Assembly (NCBI RefSeq): GCF_017305915.1
Contig: NZ_JAFKJN010000013.1
Coordinates: forward strand, 146,858 to 210,857
Origin: Reyranella sp.
GTDB lineage: Bacteria > Pseudomonadota > Alphaproteobacteria > Reyranellales > Reyranellaceae
DNA: 64,000 nucleotides
Direction of reading: 5' to 3'
This document shows positions 1 through 8,328 of this stretch, piece by piece (positions within the stretch are counted from its first letter, which is position 1; the number at the start of each line of letters is the position of its first letter). The notes below the pieces were generated by a model. It worked only from the letters and a program-made list of their open reading frames with translations. It was not told the DNA's origin and searched no databases. The position numbers and the translations under genes are program-made.

Positions 1-393
1 CTCGCCGTTCCAGGTCGCCTCGAACTGCTCCTGGGTGAGCAGCGAGGGCCGCGGTTCGTTGGGCGCCTGTAGCAGGACCTTCTTGTCGTCGGCCTTGGCG
101 ACCACGACGAAGCCGCCATCCTTGAGCGCGGCGATCGCCGGCAGCGGGGTGGTGGCCAGCCGCGCGAAGGCGGTCGCGCGGATGCGGGCCTTCAGCCCCA
201 GCCGGCGGGCCGTCCGCAGCATTTCGGTCTTGCCGATGGTCTGGGTACCAAGCTGGTGGAGGATCTGGTTGCCGTCCGCGCCGATGCCGAGGAAGCGCAG
301 AAGCAGCGTCAGGCAGGCGAGGCCGGGGTCGATCTCGGGGGCCGAGGACGATGGGGCGTCCATGAACCTGTTCGGTTGTGATTCCAACGACAT
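1..393 (-). CDS. Type I secretion ABC transporter (HlyB-like), N-terminal part only
   Basis: Only the first ~131 codons lie in the window; the gene continues off the left edge. The visible part matches the C39-like N-terminal domain of HlyB/RTX-exporting ABC transporters: about 20 variable residues, then a segment reading EIDPGLACLTLLLRF, followed by the IGKTEMLRTARRLGLKAR helix and the FVVVAKADDKKVLLQAP strand region. In peptidase-type exporters the catalytic Cys sits in a D-C-G triplet; here that triplet reads D-P-G, so this is probably a non-proteolytic C39-like domain, as in RTX exporters. The membrane and ATPase domains are not visible, so the call rests on the N-terminal domain. ATG at 393 is preceded by an AGGAG about 19 bases upstream; a second ATG at 363 is also possible. 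Confidence 0.62.
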   Translation of the reverse strand, partial: MSLESQPNRFMDAPSSSAPEIDPGLACLTLLLRFLGIGADGNQILHQLGTQTIGKTEMLRTARRLGLKARIRATAFARLATTPLPAIAALKDGGFVVVAKADDKKVLLQAPNEPRPSLLTQEQFEATWNGE

Positions 394-447
394 AGGATAA
401 ACCAAGGGGTCTCTCCTGACGACTCCTCACGCCGCCACAGGCCCGAC

Positions 448-1224
448 ATGGATCCTTTCGTTCTGCTCAAATTCCTCGGCCGGGCGGCGCTGCCGCCGGC
501 CTCCATGGTGGCCGGCCTGCTCCTGGCGCTGCTGCTGGCCCTGTTCGGATGGCGCAAGCTCGCGCGTATCGTAGGTATCCTGGCGGTGCTCCAGACGGTG
601 CTGCTGTCCGTGCCGGCCGTCGCGGATTTGTTGATGGAGCCGCTCCAGAGGCAGGCCCGAGCTGCCGCCCAGAAGGCCGCGCCGTGCTGCTACGACGCGA
701 TCGTGGTGCTGGGCGGTGGCATCGCGCCGGCCATTCCACCCTGGTTGCCCAACCCCGATCTCAGCTCGGCGGCCGATCGGCTCTGGCACGCGGCGCGGCT
801 CTACCGGCAGGGCGTAGCGGCCAAGGTCATTGTCAGCGGCGGCGATCCGCTGGCGCGCTACGGCGGCGTGCCGTCCTCGACCGAATCCGTTGCCATGACG
901 CAGTTTCTCACCGATCTCGGAGTGCCCGGCTCGGCGATCGTGAGCGAGGCGCAGTCGACCAATACGAGCGACAACATCCGGCTGGTCCGTGCGATGGTGC
1001 AGGACAAGCCCGTGGCGCTCGTGACCTCGGGTTACCACATGCCGCGCGCGCTGCGGCTGGCGGCGCGAAACGGCCTGAATGCCGCCGCCTTTCCGACCGA
1101 CTGGTACCCGCCCTGGCAGGCACGCGCCTATTGGGACAACTGGATGCCGAGCGGCGACGCCCAGGAAACGTCGACGCGGGCGATCTGGGAGTGGCTCGCG
1201 CTCGCCTTCGACTTTCGCCCGTAA
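448..1224 (+). CDS. YdcF/ElyC-family (DUF218) inner-membrane protein
   Basis: A 258-residue protein with two N-terminal membrane segments (about residues 8-35 and 40-60) followed by a DUF218 domain. Family hallmarks are the AIVVLGGG strand-loop (about 84-91), the KVIVSGGDP motif (about 127), the STNTSDNIRLV segment and the VTSGYHMPRA motif near residue 195. Relatives such as ElyC and SanA act in envelope and peptidoglycan homeostasis in enterobacteria, but the biochemical activity here is unknown. It is divergent from the secretion gene on its left and ends a few bases from the convergent acyl-CoA synthetase. Family assignment is firm; role is inferred. Confidence 0.85.
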   Translation: MDPFVLLKFLGRAALPPASMVAGLLLALLLALFGWRKLARIVGILAVLQTVLLSVPAVADLLMEPLQRQARAAAQKAAPCCYDAIVVLGGGIAPAIPPWLPNPDLSSAADRLWHAARLYRQGVAAKVIVSGGDPLARYGGVPSSTESVAMTQFLTDLGVPGSAIVSEAQSTNTSDNIRLVRAMVQDKPVALVTSGYHMPRALRLAARNGLNAAAFPTDWYPPWQARAYWDNWMPSGDAQETSTRAIWEWLALAFDFRP

Positions 1225-1227
1225 GGT

Positions 1228-3084
1228 TCAGACCGTCTTCGCCCAGTCGCGCAGCACGAACTTCTGCACCTTGCCGGTCGAGGTCATCGGCAGGTCGCGG
1301 AACACCACGTAGCGCGGGCACTTGTAGGAAGCGAGGTTGGCCCGGCAGTGCGTGATGATGTCGTCGGCGGTCGCCTCGGCGCCGGCCTTCAGCACGACGA
1401 AGGCGCAGGGCGTCTCGCCCCATTTCTCGTCGGGCTTGGCAACCACGGCGACGTTGGCGACGGCGGGATGCTTGATGATCACGCCCTCGACCTCGATGGT
1501 CGAGATGTTCTCGCCGCCGGAGATGATGATGTCCTTGGAGCGGTCGCGCAGCTCGATGTAGCCGTCCTCGTGCAGCACGCCGAGGTCGCCCGAGTGGAAC
1601 CAGCCGCCGGCGAAGGCCTCCTGCGTCGCCCTGGCGTTCTTCAGGTAGCCCTTCATCGTCAGGTTGCCGCGGAACATCACCTCGCCCATGGTGCTGCCAT
1701 CACGGGGGACCTCTTGCATAGTGGTGGGATCCATCACCGTGACGCCGTCCTCGGCGGCGTAGCGCACGCCCTGGCGCGCCTTGAGCCGCGCGCGCTCGCC
1801 CGAATCGAGCGCATCCCAGTCGTCGTGCCAGGCGCACACCGTCGCCGGGCCATAGACCTCGGTCAGGCCGTAGACATGGGTGACGCGGAAGTTCTCCTTC
1901 TCCAGCGCCTCGAGCACGGCGGCGGGCGGCGGCGCGGCCGCGGTCATGAACTCGACCCGGCGCTTCAGCGGCCGGCGCTCCTTGGGCGTGGCGCCGATGA
2001 TGAACTGCATGATGATCGGCGCGCCGCACATGTGCGTCACGCCATGGTCGACCAGCGAATCGTAGATCGTCGTCGCGCTCACCCGGCGCAGGCAGACCGA
2101 GGTGCCGGCGACCAGCGCCAGCGTCCACGGGAAGCACCAGCCGTTGCAATGGAACATCGGCAAGGTCCAGAGGTAGATAGGGTGCAGGCCGATCGGCCAC
2201 TGGGTGGCGTTACCATAGGCGGAAAGCGTCGCGCCGCGGTGATGGAACACGACGCCCTTGGGGTTGCCGGTGGTGCCCGAGGTGTAATTGAGCGAGATCG
2301 CGTTCCATTCGTCGCCGGGATAGTCCCAGCGATAGTCGGCGTCGCCGGTCGCGATGAACTCCTCGTAGGTCGTGTCGCCGATCGGCACGCCCTCGGGATA
2401 CTGCGGGTCGGCGATGTCGATCACCAGCGGCTGCACCTTGGCGGTGGCCAGCGCCTCGGTGGCGACCTTGTGGTACTCGCGGTCGACGATCAACAACTTG
2501 GCCTCGCTGTGGTCGAGGATGAAGCCGATCATCGCCGCGTCGAGCCGGGTGTTGAGGCAGTTCAGCACGCCGCCGGTCATCGGCACGCCGAAATGCGCCT
2601 CGTACATCTCGGGGATGTTGGGCGCCATGATCGCGACGGTGTCGCCTTGCCCGATGCCGATCTTCTCCAGCGCCGAGGCGAGCTGCTTGCAGCGCTCGTG
2701 GGTCTCCGCCCAGGTCTGGCGGCGCGGCCCGTGCACCAGGGCGAGGTGGTCGGGATAGACGCTGGCCGAGCGCTCGAGGAACTGCAGCGGCGTCAGGGTG
2801 GCGTAGTTGGCGGCGTTCTTGTCGAGGTCGCGCTCGTAGATGTTGGCATTGAGCGACGGCGCCTTGTGGTGGAGGGCCGGCCGTGCGCCCGGCATGCGCA
2901 CCACCGACTGCCGGTTCTTCACCGGGCGCCGCGGCGCGGGGCGGACGACCGGCTTGGGCGCCGCCGCCTTCTTCTTGGCGGCGGACTTGCGCGATGGCGT
3001 TTTCGGGGCAGGACGTTTTGCCTTGGCGGCCTTGGGCTTAGCCGTGCGTTTCTTGCCCGAACCCTTCGACGTCTTTCTCGCCAT
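1228..3084 (-). CDS. AMP-dependent acyl-CoA synthetase (long/medium-chain type) with basic N-terminal tail
   Basis: A 618-residue member of the ANL adenylate-forming superfamily that would activate a carboxylic acid to its CoA thioester. The P-loop-like YTSGTTGNPKGV motif is at about 267-278, GLTEVYGP follows in the middle, and the C-terminal STGKVQKF segment carries the catalytic Lys. The first ~63 residues are a Lys/Ala/Pro-rich, strongly basic, low-complexity tail absent from typical family members, which are about 540-550 residues. A downstream ATG (at about 2895) would remove the tail. I keep the upstream start because the tail frame is open and lacks stops, with a GGAGG about 18 bases upstream. 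Substrate cannot be read from sequence; surrounding genes suggest fatty or branched acids. Confidence 0.88.
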   Translation of the reverse strand: MARKTSKGSGKKRTAKPKAAKAKRPAPKTPSRKSAAKKKAAAPKPVVRPAPRRPVKNRQSVVRMPGARPALHHKAPSLNANIYERDLDKNAANYATLTPLQFLERSASVYPDHLALVHGPRRQTWAETHERCKQLASALEKIGIGQGDTVAIMAPNIPEMYEAHFGVPMTGGVLNCLNTRLDAAMIGFILDHSEAKLLIVDREYHKVATEALATAKVQPLVIDIADPQYPEGVPIGDTTYEEFIATGDADYRWDYPGDEWNAISLNYTSGTTGNPKGVVFHHRGATLSAYGNATQWPIGLHPIYLWTLPMFHCNGWCFPWTLALVAGTSVCLRRVSATTIYDSLVDHGVTHMCGAPIIMQFIIGATPKERRPLKRRVEFMTAAAPPPAAVLEALEKENFRVTHVYGLTEVYGPATVCAWHDDWDALDSGERARLKARQGVRYAAEDGVTVMDPTTMQEVPRDGSTMGEVMFRGNLTMKGYLKNARATQEAFAGGWFHSGDLGVLHEDGYIELRDRSKDIIISGGENISTIEVEGVIIKHPAVANVAVVAKPDEKWGETPCAFVVLKAGAEATADDIITHCRANLASYKCPRYVVFRDLPMTSTGKVQKFVLRDWAKTV

Positions 3085-3206
3085 GGCCCTGTCCTGTTGC
3101 CTCCGACCCCCTGCACTTTACCCACGAAGCGGCAGGCGGGAACACCTGTTCCATCTTGAAGTGCGCACAATCTGCACACACATTACGCGCGACAGGGGTG
3201 GCTAAC

Positions 3207-4133
3207 ATGAAAATCAAGCATCTGATGGCGGCCTTCGCCGCGATCGTTCTTCTGGTGCCGGCGGTGGCCGATGCGCGCGCCGGCGGCGGCACCAACAACG
3301 GCAGTCGCGGCACCAAGACCAACCAGGCGCCGCCGCCGACCCAGACGGCGCCCACGGCCAAGCCGATCGAGCGCAGCACGACGCCGAACCAGCAGCAGGC
3401 GCAGGCGGCGCCGCGGCCGGCGGCTCCGGCGGCACAGCCCGGCTTCTTCCAGCGCCATCCGTTCCTGTCGGGACTGATGGGCGGCCTCGTCGGCGCCGGC
3501 CTGATCGGCATGCTGATGGGCGGCGGCTTCGGCGGCATGGCGGGCATCCTCAGCCTGCTGATCCAGGCGGCGCTGATCGGCGGCCTGGTCTTCCTCGTGC
3601 TGCGCCTGGTCCGCGGCCGCTCGGCGATGCCGGGCGAGATGCGTCCGGCCTATGCCGGTCCGACGCCGCATCAGGCCGCCGCGCCGATGGCGCGGTCGAC
3701 GCCGACGATGCTGGCCGGCAGCACCGCCGGCCTCGCTATCGCCAAGGAGGACTTCGAGGCCTTCGAGGCGATACTGGGTGACGTCCAGGGCGCCTACAGC
3801 CGCGGCGACCTCGGCCGGCTGCGCACGCTCGCGACGCCGGAGATGCTGGGCTACTTCTCCGAGCAGCTCTCCACCAACGCGAGCCGCGGCCTCGAGAACA
3901 AGGTCGAGGCGGTGAAGCTCGAGCAGGGCGACCTGTCGGAAGCCTGGCGCGAGGGCGACATCGACTACGCCACCGTCGCCATGCGCTTCAGCATGACCGA
4001 CGTGACCCGCCGCCTCACCGACGGCGCGGTGGTCGAGGGCAATCCGACCGCGCGCAGCGAGGCGACGGAAATCTGGACCTTCCTGCGCAGCCGCGGCGGC
4101 AACTGGATCCTGTCGGCCATCCAGCAGGCCTGA
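3207..4133 (+). CDS. Tim44-like domain protein, membrane-anchored
   Basis: A 308-residue protein starting at the ATG that gives a clean signal sequence (MKIKHLMAAFAAIVLLVPAVADA). An in-frame upstream ATG at 3156 would bury this signal. After the signal come a Gln/Pro/Ala-rich low-complexity linker, a glycine-rich hydrophobic segment (about residues 90-135: GFFQRHPFLSGLMGGLVGAGLIG and a second membrane stretch ending LVLRLVRGR), and a C-terminal Tim44-like fold (about 185-308). That fold includes the DFEAFEAILGDVQGAYSRGD region and ends EIWTFLRSRGGNWILSAIQ. Bacterial Tim44-like proteins of this layout are widespread in Alphaproteobacteria; their exact role is not established. It stands alone between two minus-strand genes. 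Confidence 0.85.
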   Translation: MKIKHLMAAFAAIVLLVPAVADARAGGGTNNGSRGTKTNQAPPPTQTAPTAKPIERSTTPNQQQAQAAPRPAAPAAQPGFFQRHPFLSGLMGGLVGAGLIGMLMGGGFGGMAGILSLLIQAALIGGLVFLVLRLVRGRSAMPGEMRPAYAGPTPHQAAAPMARSTPTMLAGSTAGLAIAKEDFEAFEAILGDVQGAYSRGDLGRLRTLATPEMLGYFSEQLSTNASRGLENKVEAVKLEQGDLSEAWREGDIDYATVAMRFSMTDVTRRLTDGAVVEGNPTARSEATEIWTFLRSRGGNWILSAIQQA

Positions 4134-4145
4134 CCGGAAACCGCT

Positions 4146-5108
4146 CTACTCGAGCTTGATGTCGAGCTCCTTGATCAGGTTGGCGAAGTAGACCTTGTCG
4201 TCGCCAACCTGCCGGCCGAACGCGGCCGGCGACTGGTGGTGGGCGATCTGCGCCACGCCCAGCAGCTTGGTCTGGAGGTCCGGTTCGGCTGCCGCCTTGG
4301 CCGCCTCCTGCGAGATGCGCTCGAGCGCATCGCTGGGCGTGCCCTTGGGCGCCAGCAGGCCGAACCAGCTCCGCTCGCGGAAGCCCTTGAGGTCGAGCCC
4401 GGCCTCGCGTGCGGTCGGCACGTCGGGAAGATCGGGCAGGCGGGTCGCGCCCTCCTGCAGCACGGTCCGCACCTTGCCGGCCTTGTGGTAGGGCACGAAC
4501 GACGGATCGAACACCATCTGGATGCGGCCGTCGAAGATGTCGCCGGTGGCGTCGACAATGGTCTTGTAGGGCGCGTGCTGCATCTGGATACCGGCGGCGC
4601 GCGTCAGCACCCCGCCGGTGAGATGGGTGATGGTGCCGAGCCCCGACGAGCCGTACCAGAATTTTCCGGCGTTCGCCTTGGCGAGCGCCACGAACTCCTG
4701 CCAGGTGCCGGCGCCGAGCTTGGTGGTGATGGTGACCGGCAGCACCGGCGTCGACAGCCGGCAGGCCGCGGTCAGCGCCTCGGGATCGTACGGCACTTTC
4801 CGCACCGACGGCGTGATCGCCATGATCGCCGTCGGCGACAACAGCAGGGTATGGCCGTCGGGCGCGCTGGTCGCGACCATGGCCGCGCCGACGCCGCCCG
4901 AGGCGCCGGGCTTGTCCTCGACCACGATCTGCTGGCCCAGCCCGACGGTCATCCGCTCGGCATAGAGCCGCGCCACCTGGTCGGCCGAGCCGCCGGGGCC
5001 GTAGGGCACGACGAGCCGCAGCGGCTTGCTGGGCTTCCAGTCGCCGCGCGCGGCGATCGGCGTCAAGGCAGCGAGGCCGGCGGCGAGGGCCGTGCGACGT
5101 CGGATCAT
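4146..5108 (-). CDS. Bug/TctC-family tripartite tricarboxylate transporter substrate-binding protein
   Basis: A 320-residue periplasmic receptor. A short signal (MIRRRTALAAGLAALTPIAARG) precedes KPLRLVVPYGPGGSADQVARLYAERM, the ligand-pocket loop typical of Bug proteins, and the DKPGASGGVGAAMVA segment. ATG at 5108 is preceded by GGGAGAGGAAACGC, a good ribosome site, and places the signal at the N-terminus; the open frame continues upstream without a signal. Bug receptors bind carboxylates or amino acids and usually serve TctAB permeases, but none is encoded nearby, so it is an orphan receptor. A degenerate relative lies at 10206-10424. The ligand cannot be predicted. Confidence 0.88.
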   Translation of the reverse strand: MIRRRTALAAGLAALTPIAARGDWKPSKPLRLVVPYGPGGSADQVARLYAERMTVGLGQQIVVEDKPGASGGVGAAMVATSAPDGHTLLLSPTAIMAITPSVRKVPYDPEALTAACRLSTPVLPVTITTKLGAGTWQEFVALAKANAGKFWYGSSGLGTITHLTGGVLTRAAGIQMQHAPYKTIVDATGDIFDGRIQMVFDPSFVPYHKAGKVRTVLQEGATRLPDLPDVPTAREAGLDLKGFRERSWFGLLAPKGTPSDALERISQEAAKAAAEPDLQTKLLGVAQIAHHQSPAAFGRQVGDDKVYFANLIKELDIKLE

Positions 5109-5133
5109 GCGTTTCCTCTCCCTCTTTTTCTTG

Positions 5134-5646
5134 TCAGGCGGCGTTGAGCGCGAACGAGTCGAAGAACTTGCGGGTGTCCGGCCGGGCCTCGATGCCCGGC
5201 TTGCCGGTGACCAGGAGCTGATAGAGCCGGCCGCGGATCCAGTAGAGCCGCACCGCACGATGGCGCACCGCCGTTTCGACGAGCACGAATTCGCGGCCCG
5301 GGAAGCGGCCGAGAGTGAGCTTGCCCTCGCCGCGATAGGCGATGCCGGACGCCATGTTGTTGCGGAAGGTATCGAGCAGCACGTCCGCCGACGCCGCGCC
5401 CGAGATGCGGCGCGGGTAGCTGGTGTAGACCACCTGATAGGTCGCGTCCGGCGTGCCCAGCACCGCCTCGGCGACCGGCGCGGTCTCGTTGTTGCCGATC
5501 GACACCGTCGTCGCGTTCAACTTGGGCGTGCCGGGAAGCTAGACGTGGAAGTTTCCGTCGTCGCTGCGATAGTCGCTCCACGCCTGGCTCCAGGCGCGAG
5601 AGGACGTCAGAGCCGCGAAGCTTGCCAAGACGAGCCGTCGTTTCAT
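5134..5646 (-). pseudogene. Small exported protein gene interrupted by one in-frame TAG
   Basis: From ATG 5646 the frame reads a signal peptide (MKRRLVLASFAALTSSRAWS), then 15 residues ending GNFHV, then TAG at 5541-5539. It continues in the same frame for another 134 codons to a normal stop at 5134. The downstream part (ELNATTVSIGNNETAPVAEA-like start, AVLGTPDATYQVVYTSYP, and a C-terminal DTRKFFDSFAL) is a coherent globular domain that otherwise lacks a start with ribosome site. The intact gene would encode about 170 residues, and a single G-to-T change (GAG to TAG) would explain the break. I do not recognise the family. A sequencing error or recent inactivation is more likely than readthrough, because TAG is used as a normal stop by other genes here. 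Confidence 0.7.
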
Positions 5647-6092
5647 CGTTGCGCCATCCCTTCATGCGGAGTGTTTTCCCGATCGCTGCCGCGCGCAAGC
5701 GCGTCTGTGGCTTTGCGGCCACAACGCTTACGCGTTTGCGCATCAACGCGTTTTGTCGGTTGCGGGCATGTAGGATCGCGCGTGCATCCGTCGGCGGCGC
5801 TGCGGCGCTGCGGCGCTACCGCGAGCGCACCGGCATTGCGGCCAAGCTGGCAGTGGTGGCGCTCACCTCGACGGGCTTCACCATCGCCGATCCGGCCGAT
5901 GCCGGGATGCTGGACGTGGTCGGATTCGATTCCGCTGCGCCGGCGCTGATCGGCGACTTTGTTGCAGATCGGTTATGATCCGATGAGAGAGCGCCTCGCG
6001 AGAGGTGCTCTCTTTTTGGTTGTGTTCGTCGATGGCATGCGCTTAAGCTTGCACGCGCTCTTGGGGGAGCGTGGGGTGTTGGGGAGCGTTTC
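5647..6092. other. Divergent intergenic region with large hairpin and orphan terminator
   Basis: This 446-base stretch separates the broken minus-strand gene from the ferritin-like gene. It holds a long imperfect hairpin at 5693-5741 and a strong plus-oriented intrinsic terminator at 5986-6017. A plus-strand open frame ends at 5978, eight bases before the terminator, with C-terminal residues FDSAAPALIGDFVADRL. Its N-terminal part is Arg-rich and overlaps the broken gene, so I cannot support it as a protein. A small RNA or a short peptide transcript ending at the terminator is possible. Confidence 0.45.
5986..6017 (+). terminator. Intrinsic terminator
   Basis: A 12-bp stem with one G-T wobble (AGAGAGCGCCTC pairs with GAGGTGCTCTCT), a GCGA tetraloop and a run of five T. 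It would stop plus-strand transcription, yet no confident plus-strand gene lies upstream within the divergent region. Confidence 0.85.
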
Positions 6093-7649
6093 ATGCCGCA
6101 GTCAGACCCGATCACGCCGCTCACGCCGGCCGAACAGGCGTTCGTCGATCATCTCGACGCCACGAGCAATCGCGACCAGGTGATCGGCTGGCTGAAGCGC
6201 GATCTCCAGACCGCGATCGAGATCGAGCTGGCGACCATCCCGATCTATCTCAACACCTACTATTCGCTGGTGCGCAACACGACGACCGGCGAGGGCCTCG
6301 GTCCCCTCGAGCAGTTCGTGAACAAGGCCGGCGGCGTGATCATGAGCGTGGCGGTGGAGGAGATGCTCCACATGTCGCTCTCGTCCAACGTCCTGTTCTC
6401 GTTGGGTGTCGCACCGCAGCTCTATGGCCGGGCGCCGAAGCAGTATCCGACCCCGCTGCCCTACCACAAGCGTGTCGGACCGAAGGGGCCGCACGGCGGG
6501 ACCGACGTGCTGATCCCGCAAGCCCGGCTGAGCTTCGAGCAGCTCTGGCACTTCCTGCAGATCGAGTATCCCGAGCAATGGAACGACCCGCCGCAGGACC
6601 GCGAGTGGCAGACCATCGGGCAGTTCTATTCGTACATCCGCTGCCTGATCAGCACCAAGTTCGTCACCGACGCCGACTTCCAGAACGGCCCGTCCGCCAG
6701 CGCGATCCAGCCGTTCAACTATTCGCCGAACAACGTCGACACCGTCTACCCGACCGGCAAGTTCGATCCCTGGACGCCCGCGCCGCCGGTGCCGCCGCCC
6801 TCCTGGGCAGCGGCCCCGTCCGCGTCGGCCGCGGCCGTCTATCCGGACGCCCCGGACAGCCACGCCGGCCCGGCCGAGCTGGTCACCGTCAGCTCGCGGC
6901 GCGACGCGGCGATCGCCATCGACACGATCTGCGACCAGGGCGAGGGCTATCCGACGCCGAATGTCGGCCCGGGTCCCGACGACGATCCGTCGAAGGACGA
7001 AGAATCGCACTACATGAAGTTCCTGACGCTGCAGGCGCAGTACGCGGAGTACACGGGGACGACCGAGCACCTTCCGGCGCAGCCAACGCCACCGCCGCAG
7101 CAGATGCCGATCATGCACGACAGCGATCTGTTGAAGGCGCAGCTTGTCGTCGACTTTCCCGACAATCCGACCACGGCGAGCTATCCCGCGCAGTACCAGC
7201 CGATCGCGGCCTTCTGCAGCGCGTGCTTCCAGTACATGCTGATCATGACCGAGACGATCTACCGGGTGCCGCCGGCCAAGCAGAAGCTGTTCTTCAACGA
7301 GGCGTTGCACCGCTCGATGATCTGGGTGCTCGACAAGTACATCCGGACCATCCGCGACATCCCGCTCGGCAGCGGCAAGTACATGGCGCCGGTGTTCGAG
7401 AACGTCGACCTCGGCGCCCGGGAGAACTCGTTCAAGGCGCTGATCGCCTACGGCGCCAACGCGATCGCCGCGGCGTACACCGTGTCCGCCGGCCTGGACC
7501 CCAAGTCGGATCTCTACCAGGCGATGACGAACGTCATTTACTACGTCTGCGTCGCCACTCCGCAGCCGGACAGCACGTACACCGGCAGGACGCTGCCCGA
7601 TGTCGGTCCGTACTGGGCCGGCGTACGGCAATCCGGCGGGCAGCAATGA
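6093..7649 (+). CDS. Ferritin-like domain protein (VioB-type ferritin-like family)
   Basis: A 518-residue protein. The N-terminal region (about 25-200) matches the large ferritin-like domain found in VioB/RebD-type proteins. Helix 1 carries LQTAIEIELATIPIYLNTYY, helix 2 carries VAVEEMLHMSLSSNVLF, and the spacing of Glu and EExxH residues fits a possible dimetal site. A Pro/Ala-rich linker (about 225-260) leads to a second helical half (about 370-490) including NEALHRSMIWVLDKYI and ENSFKALIAYGANAIAAAY. It is the first gene of a four-gene operon: its stop is built into the ribosome site of the Cys-rich protein gene. A role as an oxidase or metal-handling partner of the MNIO system is inference. 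Confidence 0.8.
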   Translation: MPQSDPITPLTPAEQAFVDHLDATSNRDQVIGWLKRDLQTAIEIELATIPIYLNTYYSLVRNTTTGEGLGPLEQFVNKAGGVIMSVAVEEMLHMSLSSNVLFSLGVAPQLYGRAPKQYPTPLPYHKRVGPKGPHGGTDVLIPQARLSFEQLWHFLQIEYPEQWNDPPQDREWQTIGQFYSYIRCLISTKFVTDADFQNGPSASAIQPFNYSPNNVDTVYPTGKFDPWTPAPPVPPPSWAAAPSASAAAVYPDAPDSHAGPAELVTVSSRRDAAIAIDTICDQGEGYPTPNVGPGPDDDPSKDEESHYMKFLTLQAQYAEYTGTTEHLPAQPTPPPQQMPIMHDSDLLKAQLVVDFPDNPTTASYPAQYQPIAAFCSACFQYMLIMTETIYRVPPAKQKLFFNEALHRSMIWVLDKYIRTIRDIPLGSGKYMAPVFENVDLGARENSFKALIAYGANAIAAAYTVSAGLDPKSDLYQAMTNVIYYVCVATPQPDSTYTGRTLPDVGPYWAGVRQSGGQQ

Positions 7650-7659
7650 GGAGTCGACC

Positions 7660-8328
7660 ATGTTGAAGGCCGTGAAGCCGCGAGTGGCGGCGGCGCTGAA
7701 GCCGGGCGAGCCCGTGCCGACGCCTTATCCCTATCCCGCCCCCGTGCCGGCCTTTCCGGCCAATCCCGCCCCGCCACCCTGGGGAATGCCGCTGCACGCC
7801 TGCATGGGCCTCAACAGCTGCGCCGGCTCGGACCGGTTCGGCCCGGCGGGCCCGCCGGGCGGCCAGCCCAATGCGTGCGCCGGTCAGGGCTATTGCTCGA
7901 CCGCCGCCGACCACACCTGCCACGTCCAGAACCAATGCCGCGGGCAGGGCGGCTGCGGCCTCTACGGCACCGGCGAGGAGATGAACAATCCGGGCGCCAA
8001 CGACTGCAAGTCGCTCGGCTCCTGCGCCACGCCGATCAACGCCGAGCGCTTCAGCACCAACGGCCCCAACCAGGGCAAGAGCGTGTGGGCGCGGGCGCGC
8101 ACGGTATTCGCGCAGAACTGGCCCAAGATCCAGCAGGAGCTGCTCGCCAAGCAGGCGAAGGGCGAGATCCCCAAGGGCCAGCCGCTGCCCCAGAACCTCG
8201 GATCGCCGCCGGCCGCGTTCGTCGCCACCGGTCCGACCTACCTGTGGATCAGCGACGACAACCAGGAGCGCTACAACATGACGGCGTGCGGCGCGAGCGG
8301 GATGAGCGGCGCGGGTGGCTGCAGCTAG
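7660..8328 (+). CDS. Cys-rich protein with repeated Cx5C units, probable MNIO substrate
   Basis: A 222-residue protein with eleven Cys. Nine fall into regular Cx5C spacing: C48/C54 (CMGLNSC), C73/C79 (CAGQGYC), C87/C93/C99 (CHVQNQC then CRGQGGC) and C116/C122 (CKSLGSC). Two more are at 210 and 221 near the end ([15 protein letters not shown]). The N-terminus (1-42) is Pro-rich with no signal peptide. The C-terminal half (about 125-205) looks folded ([38 protein letters not shown]). ATG 7660 has GAGGAG six bases upstream, overlapping the previous stop, and the gene overlaps the MNIO start. Repeated Cys motifs beside a DUF692 enzyme are the mark of MNIO-modified precursors; modification here is inferred. 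It is unusually long for a RiPP precursor. Confidence 0.82.
   Translation: MLKAVKPRVAAALKPGEPVPTPYPYPAPVPAFPANPAPPPWGMPLHACMGLNSCAGSDRFGPAGPPGGQPNACAGQGYCSTAADHTCHVQNQCRGQGGCGLYGTGEEMNNPGANDCKSLGSCATPINAERFSTNGPNQGKSVWARARTVFAQNWPKIQQELLAKQAKGEIPKGQPLPQNLGSPPAAFVATGPTYLWISDDNQERYNMTACGASGMSGAGGCS

Noticed and set aside
5622..5978. Plus-strand frame ending eight bases before the orphan terminator
   Set aside because: The N-terminal half overlaps the start of the broken gene and is Arg-rich; no start with a ribosome site and no family. Kept only as part of the small-RNA hypothesis.
7660..8328. Collagen-like or keratin-type structural protein as an explanation for the Cys- and Pro-rich gene
   Set aside because: Regular Cx5C units, operon overlap with MNIO and DUF2063 genes, and a folded C-terminal half fit an enzyme substrate better.
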